From: JBCFBK01 sp038562555
GTDB taxonomy: Bacteria; Bacteroidota; Bacteroidia; Bacteroidales; Prolixibacteraceae
Reading direction: 5' to 3'
Length of the DNA stretch: 60,970 bases
Assembly: GCA_038562555.1 (NCBI GenBank)
Contig: JBCFBK010000036.1
Span: 1 to 60,970 of the forward strand
Part shown: one piece after another, positions 27,682 through 35,743 of the stretch
Layout of the letters: each line of letters begins with the position of its first letter
How positions within the stretch are numbered: the first letter of the stretch is position 1
The notes under the pieces: generated by a model
The model's database searches: none
Told to the model about the DNA's origin: nothing
Seen by the model: the letters and a program-made list of their open reading frames with translations, nothing else
Made by a program: the position numbers and the translations under genes

Positions 27682-28604
27682 AACTTTTCTGCTTTATGGA
27701 TAAAATAGCGAAAGAACAGATTGATTACCAATATGATGAAAAACAGCAGCATCGCGGCAAACATGAGCGCCGCATCATAGTCGGGAATGGACATCATTTC
27801 TCCGTAGTTATTGGCGATCAGCGCCGGCAAAGGATAACCCGGACTGAAGGGGGAGAGCGAAATATCCAGGGTATTGCCCACAACCATCAGTACGGCTATT
27901 GTTTCACCGAAAGCTTTGGCAATACCCAGTCCAAAAGCGGATATGATACCTGGAAATCCTTTTCTCAGAACGACATGTTTCACCATCTCCCAATGCGTTG
28001 CCCCAAGAGACAGTGAAGCTTCTTTCATCCCCATGGGAACTGTATGGAATACCTCGATCAGCATGTTCAACATATAGGGAATACACATGACGGCTAAAAC
28101 GACACCCCCTGCCAATAAGCTGTAACCTGAGCCGGACGCTCCAAAAAAAGGGGCTATCTGTTGTGATACTGCCGGAACAATAACCAACACGCCCCATACG
28201 CCATATACGACCGACGGGATCCCGGCCAGGATATCGATCACGGGCAGCATCACGTTCAGCAGCCTACTCTTACCAAATTGGGTCAGATAAATCGCGGCAA
28301 AAAGGCACAACGGGGCCGAAATAATAAAAGACAACACGGTTACATAAACCGAACTGTAAATAAAAGGCAGGAATCCAAACTCACTTTTCAGCGGAAACCA
28401 TTTTTTTGAAAACAGCAGTTCGGTAACCGGGTGGTTTTCAAACAAAGGAAGTGCTTTCCAAAACAAGCCGGTTGCAATCAGAACGGGGACAGACAACAAC
28501 AAATAAAGTCCTCCCCGCATCCAGATATTGGCAACAGCATCTGTCAACCTTCTGATTTTGTTCATTCTGTTTCTTAATGCTTTTTGACCGATCAGTTTTC
28601 CCAT
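27678..28604 (-). CDS. pstC: phosphate ABC transporter permease PstC
   Basis: The 308-residue permease has about six helices, the ILAGIPSVVYGVWGVLVIVP segment and the EAA loop KEASLSLGATHWEMVKHVVLRKG. The ATG at 28604 begins 1 base after the pstS stop. A second in-frame ATG at 28565 (MNKIRRLTD) is a plausible alternative start, closer to the first helix. It is the partner of PstA. Confidence 0.94.
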   Translation of the reverse strand: MGKLIGQKALRNRMNKIRRLTDAVANIWMRGGLYLLLSVPVLIATGLFWKALPLFENHPVTELLFSKKWFPLKSEFGFLPFIYSSVYVTVLSFIISAPLCLFAAIYLTQFGKSRLLNVMLPVIDILAGIPSVVYGVWGVLVIVPAVSQQIAPFFGASGSGYSLLAGGVVLAVMCIPYMLNMLIEVFHTVPMGMKEASLSLGATHWEMVKHVVLRKGFPGIISAFGLGIAKAFGETIAVLMVVGNTLDISLSPFSPGYPLPALIANNYGEMMSIPDYDAALMFAAMLLFFIILVINLFFRYFIHKAEKL

Positions 28605-28605
28605 C

Positions 28606-29544
28606 TCAGTTCAACCTGGCAACCTGTTCTTCCAGATTTGCACTGGTGAGTGGAACATAGCCCGCCTCCGGAATAAAAGACTGCCCTTTATCCAGGATCC
28701 ACCGAAGGAAATCGACCGTTGCCTGTTTCCGGGGCTTCCCGTTCGAAACCAGATAAAGATCGCGGGCCGGCGGCGAGGGATAATTCCCTTCTGCAATGGC
28801 AGCCAGCACCTGGTCGAACTTGTCATAAAAATTCTCATCAGCATCAATGCTCCCGTTTTCATTCACATCGATCGGGATCACTTCAATGCCCGGATTCTTG
28901 TTGCCGGTTTTCTGATTATACAGGTAGATGGTGTTATTGAACCCAATCCCCTTTTTGTCTTTCACCACGGCATCAGCCAGGCCGGGATCGCCAAACACGC
29001 CAACTCCTTTCAGATCCTCCTGCTTGCCACCCAGGTAATCAGCCCAGGTCCCGGCAGCGCCACAGGCATCGGAGCGCGTGAATACGTTGATTACTTCATC
29101 GGTAGTAACTCCGGCTAACTGATTCCAGTTGGTAATTTCTCCGGTGATGTATATCTTCCGAAATTCATCACGGGTCAGGCCGCGCCGTTTGATCGTTTCG
29201 AGTACCGGGCTTTTTGCGTTTATAGTCGGGATAACGGCGTCTTTGGTAACAGCCACCCACCAAACTCCTTTGTCTTTTTCGGCCTGGGTAATCCCGCGCG
29301 AAAACATGCCCAGGTCGACTGTACCTGACATCGCGTCGGTCATTCCTTTCCCGGCTCCGCCCGCCGAAATATTAAACCGGACACCGGGATGTTCCTTTTG
29401 GTATTCCTCACTCCATTTGACCGCTAACGGGTACAACGCAAACGCCCCCGACAAGCTGATGGTCTCCGCCTCCTTTTTTCCCGCCGTGCAGGCTGAGAAA
29501 AGAACCGCCACAGCGGCAAGCAAAATGAAAATCGCTTTCTTCAT
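28606..29544 (-). CDS. pstS: phosphate-binding lipoprotein PstS
   Basis: The 312-residue type II periplasmic binding protein has a lipoprotein signal (VAVLFSAC, cysteine at 19) and PstS phosphate-pocket segments: SGAFALYPLAVKWSEEY, GGAGKGMTDAMSGTVDLGMFSR and FTRSDACGAAGTW. It delivers phosphate to PstCA. It follows the porin gene by 27 bases on the same strand, forming a continuous uptake route from the outer to the inner membrane. Confidence 0.93.
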   Translation of the reverse strand: MKKAIFILLAAVAVLFSACTAGKKEAETISLSGAFALYPLAVKWSEEYQKEHPGVRFNISAGGAGKGMTDAMSGTVDLGMFSRGITQAEKDKGVWWVAVTKDAVIPTINAKSPVLETIKRRGLTRDEFRKIYITGEITNWNQLAGVTTDEVINVFTRSDACGAAGTWADYLGGKQEDLKGVGVFGDPGLADAVVKDKKGIGFNNTIYLYNQKTGNKNPGIEVIPIDVNENGSIDADENFYDKFDQVLAAIAEGNYPSPPARDLYLVSNGKPRKQATVDFLRWILDKGQSFIPEAGYVPLTSANLEEQVARLN

Positions 29545-29571
29545 ACCTATTTATTTATCGTGTAAAATGAT

Positions 29572-30702
29572 TCAGAAATTTACCTGAAGTTGCAGGGTTG
29601 CCAGATTATTCTCAATCCCTATGCCCTGTTCCTCTTTGATGGTATAATTCAATTGAAGCTTCACATGGCCGGTGAAATAGTAGTTGCCCCCTAAAACGTA
29701 CCAGGTCGACGTGTTACCGGCGATATCCGTATCCGGGTCGTAAAAATCGTATTTGGCAACAAGCTGGAATTTCTTCGGCACAAAATAGTATCCTGCCTTC
29801 AGGTAATATCCTTCGCGGTCGGCAGTATCGTCGGTGCCATGAATATATTCACCTGCAACGTTCAGATTCTTATAGTTGTACACCAGTTCGAACCCGTAAC
29901 GATCGCGGTCAACGTTTCGGGAAGGCATCGTCACGCCCCCGGTGGCTTGTTCCGACACATAGCGTCTCCCGTTGTACAGGGATGCCCCCAAATCCAGGCC
30001 GGTAATTGGATGAACAACCAGCCGTGCTGCAAAATCCTTACTGTCGTTTTTATCGGCGGCATTAATTCCACCTCCGTTAAAAATCCCCAATCCGTAATCG
30101 AGCAAAGAACCGCTCTCCTGCTTTATCAGGGTTCCTCCAACCTGAATTCCCAAATCCCTGCCGTTTTGGTTCTCTAAGACATCTGTTCCCCGGGCAACCA
30201 ACGCGTCCACCACCTGCGACCACTCTGCCAGATCAAGTTTGGAAGAGCTGGTCAGATTTTCAAATGACAACGGGATTTTTGCCTGGCCAACAGTAAACTT
30301 AAAATAGTCGGTCAACTTTACTTCGGCATAGGCATCCAGAATCTTTGGTGTTCCCGCCAGCTCTATCTGTAAACGATAACCCCATACTCCCGAAACCTTC
30401 CCCTTCAGATTTAACCTGGAGCGCCGGATATCGAAACCGTCAGCTTTACCCGGCTGGGCAAAGGAACGGTAACGAACCTGCGTATAACCTGACAATTGTA
30501 TGTTTTTGCCTGCGAGAACCGGCATTTGGCTGTTCTTACCGGCAGAACGGATGGAATCCGCCTCGCTTTGCCGGATCAGGTTTTTCCGGGTGAGGACATT
30601 CAGGATATCGTCAGTCGTTTGTGATTCGGCTGTGAACGATAAGCCGGCAAGCAATGCATTTACAAAAAGTAGTCTCTCCAATTTTCGAAATCTCCTTGTC
30701 AT
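29572..30702 (-). CDS. phosphate-selective porin (OprO/OprP-like)
   Basis: The 376-residue outer-membrane protein has an N-terminal signal peptide ending near AESQ. A short helical segment is followed by amphipathic beta strands of the porin O/P type (IQLSGYTQVRYRSF, FDIRRSRLNLKGKVSGVWGYRLQIEL), ending in NNLATLQLQVNF with the C-terminal aromatic residue needed for barrel assembly. Position immediately upstream of pstSCAB strongly suggests phosphate or polyphosphate uptake. Selectivity is not proved by sequence. Confidence 0.88.
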   Translation of the reverse strand: MTRRFRKLERLLFVNALLAGLSFTAESQTTDDILNVLTRKNLIRQSEADSIRSAGKNSQMPVLAGKNIQLSGYTQVRYRSFAQPGKADGFDIRRSRLNLKGKVSGVWGYRLQIELAGTPKILDAYAEVKLTDYFKFTVGQAKIPLSFENLTSSSKLDLAEWSQVVDALVARGTDVLENQNGRDLGIQVGGTLIKQESGSLLDYGLGIFNGGGINAADKNDSKDFAARLVVHPITGLDLGASLYNGRRYVSEQATGGVTMPSRNVDRDRYGFELVYNYKNLNVAGEYIHGTDDTADREGYYLKAGYYFVPKKFQLVAKYDFYDPDTDIAGNTSTWYVLGGNYYFTGHVKLQLNYTIKEEQGIGIENNLATLQLQVNF

Positions 30703-30816
30703 GGTAAACTAATATTTGTTCCACGACAAAACTATCGCCCGGAAAGTCCTCCCGAAACAGCCTAAAGTCCTAAAATTGACTTACGCAGATAGACGTATAT
30801 GAGCTGGTATAAATTA

Positions 30817-31458
30817 CTAATGAATGGAATAATAACCGTTCTTGATCGCATAAAGGACTAACCCCACTACATTTTTTGAATCCGTTTTATCCAACAAATT
30901 CTGACGGTGTTTGTCAACCGTACGCTTACTGATCTGTAGTTTTTCGGCCATTTCACCATTTGAAAGTCCCAGACAAATGTAATTCAGCACTTCAATTTCC
31001 CTTTCCGTAATCCTTTTGTCGGATCTCCGATCTGCTGACGAAATGTGCCGAACGAGTAACTGAATAATTTCATGCGAGAAATAGTTTTTCCCCGAAACAA
31101 CGTCTTCAAGTGCCTGTTTGACAATCGAAAACTTCGAGTTCTTCAAAAGGAACCCATCCGCTCCCGATTCGATCATGCTCGTATAATAATCTTCGTCCGT
31201 ATACATCGAAAGCGCAATGATCCTGATGTCCGGTTGAAGTTCCCGCGCCAGTTGGGCCGCCCTGATACCATTCATGACGGGCATCTCAATATCCAAAAGA
31301 GCAATATCGACCGGATGCTGCTGCAGATCATCCACAAATTGCTGTCCGTTTTCCGCTTCATAGATTTTATCTGCGAATTCCCAACCGGACAACAGAAATT
31401 TCAGCCCCTCTCTGAAAAGGGCATGGTCGTCTACCAGATATATATTAACTTTTTTCAT
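30817..31458 (-). CDS. NarL/LuxR-type response regulator
   Basis: The 213-residue regulator has a receiver with D10-D11, phosphoacceptor D56 (LLDIEMPVMNG) and K105-like lysine in GFLLKNS. A C-terminal LuxR helix-turn-helix follows (ITEREIEVLNYICLGLSNGE, then KLQISKRTVDKHRQNLLDK). Its start overlaps the kinase stop by 4 bases. It precedes the porin-pst block by 115 bases on the same strand, so it may control phosphate uptake in place of PhoB, but this is inferred from position only. Confidence 0.92.
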   Translation of the reverse strand: MKKVNIYLVDDHALFREGLKFLLSGWEFADKIYEAENGQQFVDDLQQHPVDIALLDIEMPVMNGIRAAQLARELQPDIRIIALSMYTDEDYYTSMIESGADGFLLKNSKFSIVKQALEDVVSGKNYFSHEIIQLLVRHISSADRRSDKRITEREIEVLNYICLGLSNGEMAEKLQISKRTVDKHRQNLLDKTDSKNVVGLVLYAIKNGYYSIH

Positions 31459-32405
31459 TCTGCCGGAATTGTTAACTGAAATGAAAAGCCTTTATTTGGT
31501 GCTGAATCTATCACGTACTTTCCCTTAAGTGATTTAACGCGGGAAACGATATTATCCAACCCCATTCCCGAACGGATAGCCAGGCCCAGGTACTCTCCCG
31601 CATCAAATCCAGAGCCGTCATCCTGGTAAAACACGATGAGTGCCCTATCCTTTTCCGACATTTTCAGACTGATATTCGCAGGATTTGCGTGGCGAAGGCT
31701 ATTATTAAACAATTCGCAAACGATGCGATAAACATTAATTTCCAAATCATAAGCGTAGCGCTTACGCTGAATAGCCGGGCAGATATTCACCCGGATGGTC
31801 GTTCCCTCAAAAAACTGGTCTGCAAAGGTTCTGACTGCTTTAGCCAACCCGTAGTTCTTCAACAGGTGTGGGCTTAAATGATTTGAAATTTCTTTTAGTG
31901 AAGTAATGGCCTCGTTAACTGAAAGCTCCGATCTTTCCACAATCCTTTTGTTCGTTTCGCTCAGCGAGCCCGTATCGATGGCGCTTAAGGTCATTTTTAC
32001 CGACGACAAAACCGGGCCCAGTCCATCGTGCAGTTCGCGGGCAAACTTCTGTCGCGCTATTTCTTCGGTCTGGATAACCGCCGATAATACCCGTGTTTCA
32101 CTTTCTTCCCTGATTTGTTCGATGTGCGATTGCAGATCGAAAATTTTCCTTATAAAAATTACTCCAACAAACATCAGTACCGATATAAGTACCCCAATCC
32201 AACTGTTTACCTCTTCTTTGGGAAAAAACTTCGAGTCCCAGAAGAGGGCTGAAAAGTCAAATAGCCGTCTCAGGGCCATTAAAACAAAGCCGGATGAAAT
32301 CAAGATCCAGGACACATTAAATCGAGTCCTGCGAATTAAACTGAGCGCCTGAACAGCCGCTCCCATTTGAAAAAGCACTGCAAACAGCAACGCAAATTTT
32401 AACAT
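31455..32405 (-). CDS. HisKA_3-type sensor histidine kinase
   Basis: The 316-residue kinase has about three N-terminal transmembrane helices and a short coiled coil. The NarX/DegS-type phosphoacceptor segment is FARELHDGLGPVLSSVKM with histidine about 126, and the HATPase has CELFNNSLRHA (N box), DDGSGFD and GMGLDNIVSRV (G boxes). No extracytoplasmic sensor domain is evident. It is the cognate partner of the overlapping LuxR-type regulator. Confidence 0.92.
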   Translation of the reverse strand: MLKFALLFAVLFQMGAAVQALSLIRRTRFNVSWILISSGFVLMALRRLFDFSALFWDSKFFPKEEVNSWIGVLISVLMFVGVIFIRKIFDLQSHIEQIREESETRVLSAVIQTEEIARQKFARELHDGLGPVLSSVKMTLSAIDTGSLSETNKRIVERSELSVNEAITSLKEISNHLSPHLLKNYGLAKAVRTFADQFFEGTTIRVNICPAIQRKRYAYDLEINVYRIVCELFNNSLRHANPANISLKMSEKDRALIVFYQDDGSGFDAGEYLGLAIRSGMGLDNIVSRVKSLKGKYVIDSAPNKGFSFQLTIPAE

Positions 32406-32595
32406 CTCTTTTTAAGAATTAACCTTACAAACCCTACCCTATAACTCATTCTGCACATATTGAAACTTTTCAAATTTACCTGACCATAATGAAAAAAAGA
32501 ATAAGATTAAAATGCTATTTACAACTAGGTGATTATACGCAGCTAACGTTTGCAGGAACGACAATTAGTTCGTTTCGATACGACCCAACCCAACC

Positions 32596-32638
32596 ATCAG
32601 CGAAGGAGCACCGATAGATCAGCGAAGGATCAGTGAAC
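32596..32638. repeat. short direct repeats upstream of the ECF sigma gene
   Basis: ATCAGCGAAGGA occurs exactly at 32596-32607 and 32618-32629 (22-base period), followed at once by a degenerate copy ATCAGTGAAC from 32629. The spacing of two helical turns would suit a protein-binding site on one DNA face, but a duplication remnant is equally possible. Confidence 0.6.
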
Positions 32639-32712
32639 CGTCGAGACAAAAAAATTATACCCCCTCTGCCCTCTTTCCGGCAACCTGCCGATTAAAATTC
32701 TAAAAATATTAG

Positions 32713-32720
32713 TAACTTTG
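32713..32720 (+). promoter_or_regulatory. candidate -7 element for the ECF sigma gene
   Basis: TAACTTTG is an exact match to the TAnnTTTG element. It sits 24 bases before the chosen ATG (32745). No TTG box is seen at the usual distance upstream, so recognition by the primary sigma factor alone is uncertain. Confidence 0.45.
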
Positions 32721-32744
32721 TATCAGCCTGCTAACCTTATTCAA

Positions 32745-33311
32745 ATGCCTGATACGCACAACAACATACGGTTTCGAAACGGAGAATCGGTCGGGTTCGA
32801 AGACTTCTTCAAAGAAAACTACGCGGTCTTTTCTTCCTTTGCATGCCGGTATATTCCCGATCGCGACCTGTGTGAAGATCTGGTGCAGGAAGTTTTTCTA
32901 TCCTTCTGGGAAAAGAAAGATTCGTTCGAAAGTAAGGTATCGGCCAAATCATTTTTTTACACCTCCATCCGGAACGCCTGCCTCAACAAGATCAAGCACG
33001 ATAAGGTCAAATTGAAATACCTGAATTATAAATGGCCTGAGAACGAGACCTCCGATTCCTTTTTGGATGCTGTTTTTAAAAAGGAAGCCTACCGCGAAAT
33101 TTATCACGAAGTAAATAAGCTCCCCGAAATGGCAAGAAAAGTCCTGAAACTTACTTTACGGGGAAAAAGCAATGATGAAATCGCCAGTCTGCTTGGAATT
33201 GCGGTCAACACTGTAAAAGTGCATAAAAACCGAACCTACAGGATACTCCGGAAAAACCTTCACGATCTCTATTACCTTTTCCTTTTTCTCCGGAAGCCCG
33301 TCTCTGCTTAA
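32745..33311 (+). CDS. ECF-type RNA polymerase sigma factor (Bacteroidota PUL family)
   Basis: The 188-residue protein has sigma region 2 (FKENYAVFSSFACRYIPDRDLCEDLVQEVF, SFWEKKDSF) and region 4 (LPEMARKVLKLTLRGKSNDE then IASLLGIAVNTVKVHKNRTY). I used ATG 32745 (MPDTHNN) since the longer frame starts only with TTG. It is the type that normally pairs with a FecR anti-sigma and a SusC receptor carrying an STN domain. Both occur 9-10 kb downstream on the same strand, with eight catabolic genes in between. Confidence 0.92.
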   Translation: MPDTHNNIRFRNGESVGFEDFFKENYAVFSSFACRYIPDRDLCEDLVQEVFLSFWEKKDSFESKVSAKSFFYTSIRNACLNKIKHDKVKLKYLNYKWPENETSDSFLDAVFKKEAYREIYHEVNKLPEMARKVLKLTLRGKSNDEIASLLGIAVNTVKVHKNRTYRILRKNLHDLYYLFLFLRKPVSA

Positions 33312-33323
33312 GCAAAAAAAAAT

Positions 33324-34811
33324 ATGAATAATACGAGACGTGAATTTTTGAAAAAGGCTACTGTTGCCACTGCGGGGATTTCGGTTGTTCCCAATCTTGC
33401 AGTAAGCGGGCTTGGACACCGGGCTCCGAGCGATAAGCTGAATATTGCCGGTGTAGGCATCGGTGGCAAGGGTCATCCCAACCTGAAGGGAATGGCTACC
33501 GAAAATATCATTGGTTTATGCGATGTGGACTGGAAATATGCCGATCGTTGCTTCAAGGATTTTCCGAAAGCCAAACGTTATTGGGACTGGCGCAAAATGT
33601 TCGATGAAATGGGCAATTCCATCGATGGTGTCATGGTTGCCACAGCCGACCACACCCATGCCATCATTGCAGCTACGGCGTTGTCGATGGGCAAACATGT
33701 GTATTGCCAGAAGCCGCTGACACACTCGGTTTACGAATCACGGTTACTGACCAGGCTTGCAGCCAAACACCGGGTGGCAACCCAAATGGGTAACCAGGGC
33801 AATTCGGGCGATGGTGTTCGCCAGGTCTGTGAGTGGATCTGGAATGGCGAAATTGGCGAAGTCCGTGAAGTACATGCCTGGACCGACCGTCCGATCTGGC
33901 CTCAGGGTTTACAGAGGCCTGCAGGGGAAATGCCTGTCCCCGACACGTTGAACTGGGATCTTTTCATTGGTCCGGCACCCGTGAGGCCTTACCAGGAAAT
34001 TTATACACCCTGGAATTGGCGCGGCTGGTGGGATTTCGGCACCGGGGCTTTCGGCGACATGGCCTGCCATGTGCTTGATCCGGTTTACCAGGCGCTGAAA
34101 TTGGGATACCCGGAAAAAGTGAGCGGCAGCTCAACCCAGGTGAACACCGAAAGCGCTCCTCAGGCCGAGACCGTCGAGTTCGATTTCCCGGCCCGTGCCA
34201 AAGAAAAGAATCAGGAAATGCCTGCCGTTAAGGTATTTTGGTATGATGGGGGGATCCTGCCAAGGCGGCCGGATTTACTGCCCGAGGGAGAGAACCTGAT
34301 GGCAGACGGGCTGGGCGGATGTATTTTTATCGGTTCGAAAGATACCATGATCACCGGCTGCGGTGGGTTTAGGGCACGCCTGTTATCGGGCCGTGTGCCG
34401 AAAGTGACGCCGTACCTTCGCCGTGTACCCGGAGCAATTGGTTATGTCGACGGCCCGCACGAACAGGACTGGATCCGTGCCTGCAAAGAGTCGCCCGAAA
34501 ACAGGGTTGAAGGAACTTCCAATTTTGCGTATGCCGGGCCATTCAATGAGATGGTACTGCTGGGCGTGCTGGCCATCCGCCTGCAAAGCCTGAACAAAAC
34601 ATTGAATTGGGATGCCGAAAATATGCGGTTCTCCAATATTTCTCCGGCCGAAGAACTGAATATTGTGACCTCCGATGAATTTAAGGTCATTGACGGGCAC
34701 CCGCATTTCAATACAAAATATGCGAAATTCAATGCTGCCGAAGCGGCAACCGGGTATATCCGGCATACTTACCGCGACGGGTGGACACTGCCCGACATGC
34801 CCATAGCATAG
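33324..34811 (+). CDS. exported Gfo/Idh/MocA-family oxidoreductase
   Basis: The 495-residue NAD(P)-dependent sugar oxidoreductase has a Tat-type signal (NTRREFLKKATVATAG) and then a Rossmann fold (LNIAGVGIGGKGHPNL). The catalytic-loop motif is CQKPLTHS, in which Q replaces the common E of EKP, and the C-terminal half is alpha/beta (WWDFGTGAFGDMACHVLDP). Twin arginines suggest export folded with bound cofactor. Families of this type oxidise glycosides or cyclitols at a ring carbon to keto intermediates. It starts 12 bases after the sigma gene and is first in the catabolic operon. Confidence 0.9.
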   Translation: MNNTRREFLKKATVATAGISVVPNLAVSGLGHRAPSDKLNIAGVGIGGKGHPNLKGMATENIIGLCDVDWKYADRCFKDFPKAKRYWDWRKMFDEMGNSIDGVMVATADHTHAIIAATALSMGKHVYCQKPLTHSVYESRLLTRLAAKHRVATQMGNQGNSGDGVRQVCEWIWNGEIGEVREVHAWTDRPIWPQGLQRPAGEMPVPDTLNWDLFIGPAPVRPYQEIYTPWNWRGWWDFGTGAFGDMACHVLDPVYQALKLGYPEKVSGSSTQVNTESAPQAETVEFDFPARAKEKNQEMPAVKVFWYDGGILPRRPDLLPEGENLMADGLGGCIFIGSKDTMITGCGGFRARLLSGRVPKVTPYLRRVPGAIGYVDGPHEQDWIRACKESPENRVEGTSNFAYAGPFNEMVLLGVLAIRLQSLNKTLNWDAENMRFSNISPAEELNIVTSDEFKVIDGHPHFNTKYAKFNAAEAATGYIRHTYRDGWTLPDMPIA

Positions 34812-34852
34812 TTTTTATACCAGACAACGAATCACCATAAAAAATAAAACTG

Positions 34853-35734
34853 ATGGACAGAAGAACTTTTATTGGTAACGGAATGCTGATCGGCGCTGCC
34901 GCCTGTTGCTGCGGATTTGATCAGGCGTTGGCCGCCGGCCCGAAGGACAACAAACGTACAAACAGGATTGGTATCCAATTGTACAGCATTAAGGACTTCC
35001 TGCCAAAGGATATTGACGGCAGTTTGAAAAAAATCGCTGATATTGGCTATTCCTATGCCGAAGCTTACGGCTACAACGGGAATTTCCTGAACAAGAGCCT
35101 CAGTGAGTGGAGCCGGATGCTGGAAGATCACGGGATGAAACTTTCCGGTACACATTGCGGTACGGGATTGTTGCCTGCCGATATTCAGGCAAAGGAATGG
35201 GATTACTGGAAGAAAGGGATCACTGATATGAACGACGCCGGCGGGAAACACCTGGTACAGTCGTGGCTTCCGGCAAAAACGCTGGACGAGTTGAAACGTC
35301 TCGCCGACCAATTCAACAAGATCGGGGAAATGTGCCATAATGGCGGCGTGAAATTCGGATACCACAACCATCATGCCGAGTTCAAAGAAATGGAAGGACA
35401 GGTCATTCTGGATGTGTTGCTGCAAAACACCGATCCAAAACTCGTCTTTTTCCAGATGGATTTGGGTCATACTGTAAACGGAGGTGGTGACATCCTTGAA
35501 TACCATCACAAGTATCCGCGAAGATTTCTCAGTTGGCATGCTTCCGATTTCAAAAAAGGGCAAGGGTATTGCGAGGTAGGAGAAGGCGATGTCCCATACG
35601 ATGCGCTCTTCAGGCTGGCCAAATCGTACGGGCTCGAAGACCTGACGATAGAGCAGGAAACAAAGGGCGACATATTCGCATCCTGCAAACGCGATTTCGA
35701 CTTCCTGATCAACTATCCCTGGACAAGAAAATGA
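34853..35734 (+). CDS. exported sugar phosphate isomerase/epimerase-like TIM barrel
   Basis: The 293-residue xylose-isomerase-like TIM barrel (AP_endonuc_2 family) has a twin-arginine-type leader (MDRRTFIGNGMLIGAAACCC). Likely metal ligands lie in FGYHNHHAEF, QMDLGHTVNGG, WHASDFKKG and the final LTIEQE. Being exported makes a phosphosugar substrate unlikely. Isomerase, epimerase or glycoside beta-elimination activity on a keto-sugar made by the neighbouring dehydrogenase is more reasonable. The gene lies 41 bases after the Gfo/Idh gene. Confidence 0.88.
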   Translation: MDRRTFIGNGMLIGAAACCCGFDQALAAGPKDNKRTNRIGIQLYSIKDFLPKDIDGSLKKIADIGYSYAEAYGYNGNFLNKSLSEWSRMLEDHGMKLSGTHCGTGLLPADIQAKEWDYWKKGITDMNDAGGKHLVQSWLPAKTLDELKRLADQFNKIGEMCHNGGVKFGYHNHHAEFKEMEGQVILDVLLQNTDPKLVFFQMDLGHTVNGGGDILEYHHKYPRRFLSWHASDFKKGQGYCEVGEGDVPYDALFRLAKSYGLEDLTIEQETKGDIFASCKRDFDFLINYPWTRK

Positions 35735-35743
35735 ATTTGAAAT

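Larger units (their letters stand above)
32406..32744. other. divergent regulatory region between kinase and sigma-factor genes
   Basis: This 339-base AT-rich spacer has no gene. It contains TAAATTTG on the minus strand (32471-32478, 66 bases from the kinase start), a possible -7 element without a clear -33 box. It also contains a cluster of ATCAGCGAAGGA direct repeats and a TAACTTTG element just before the sigma-factor gene, both listed separately. Confidence 0.5.
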
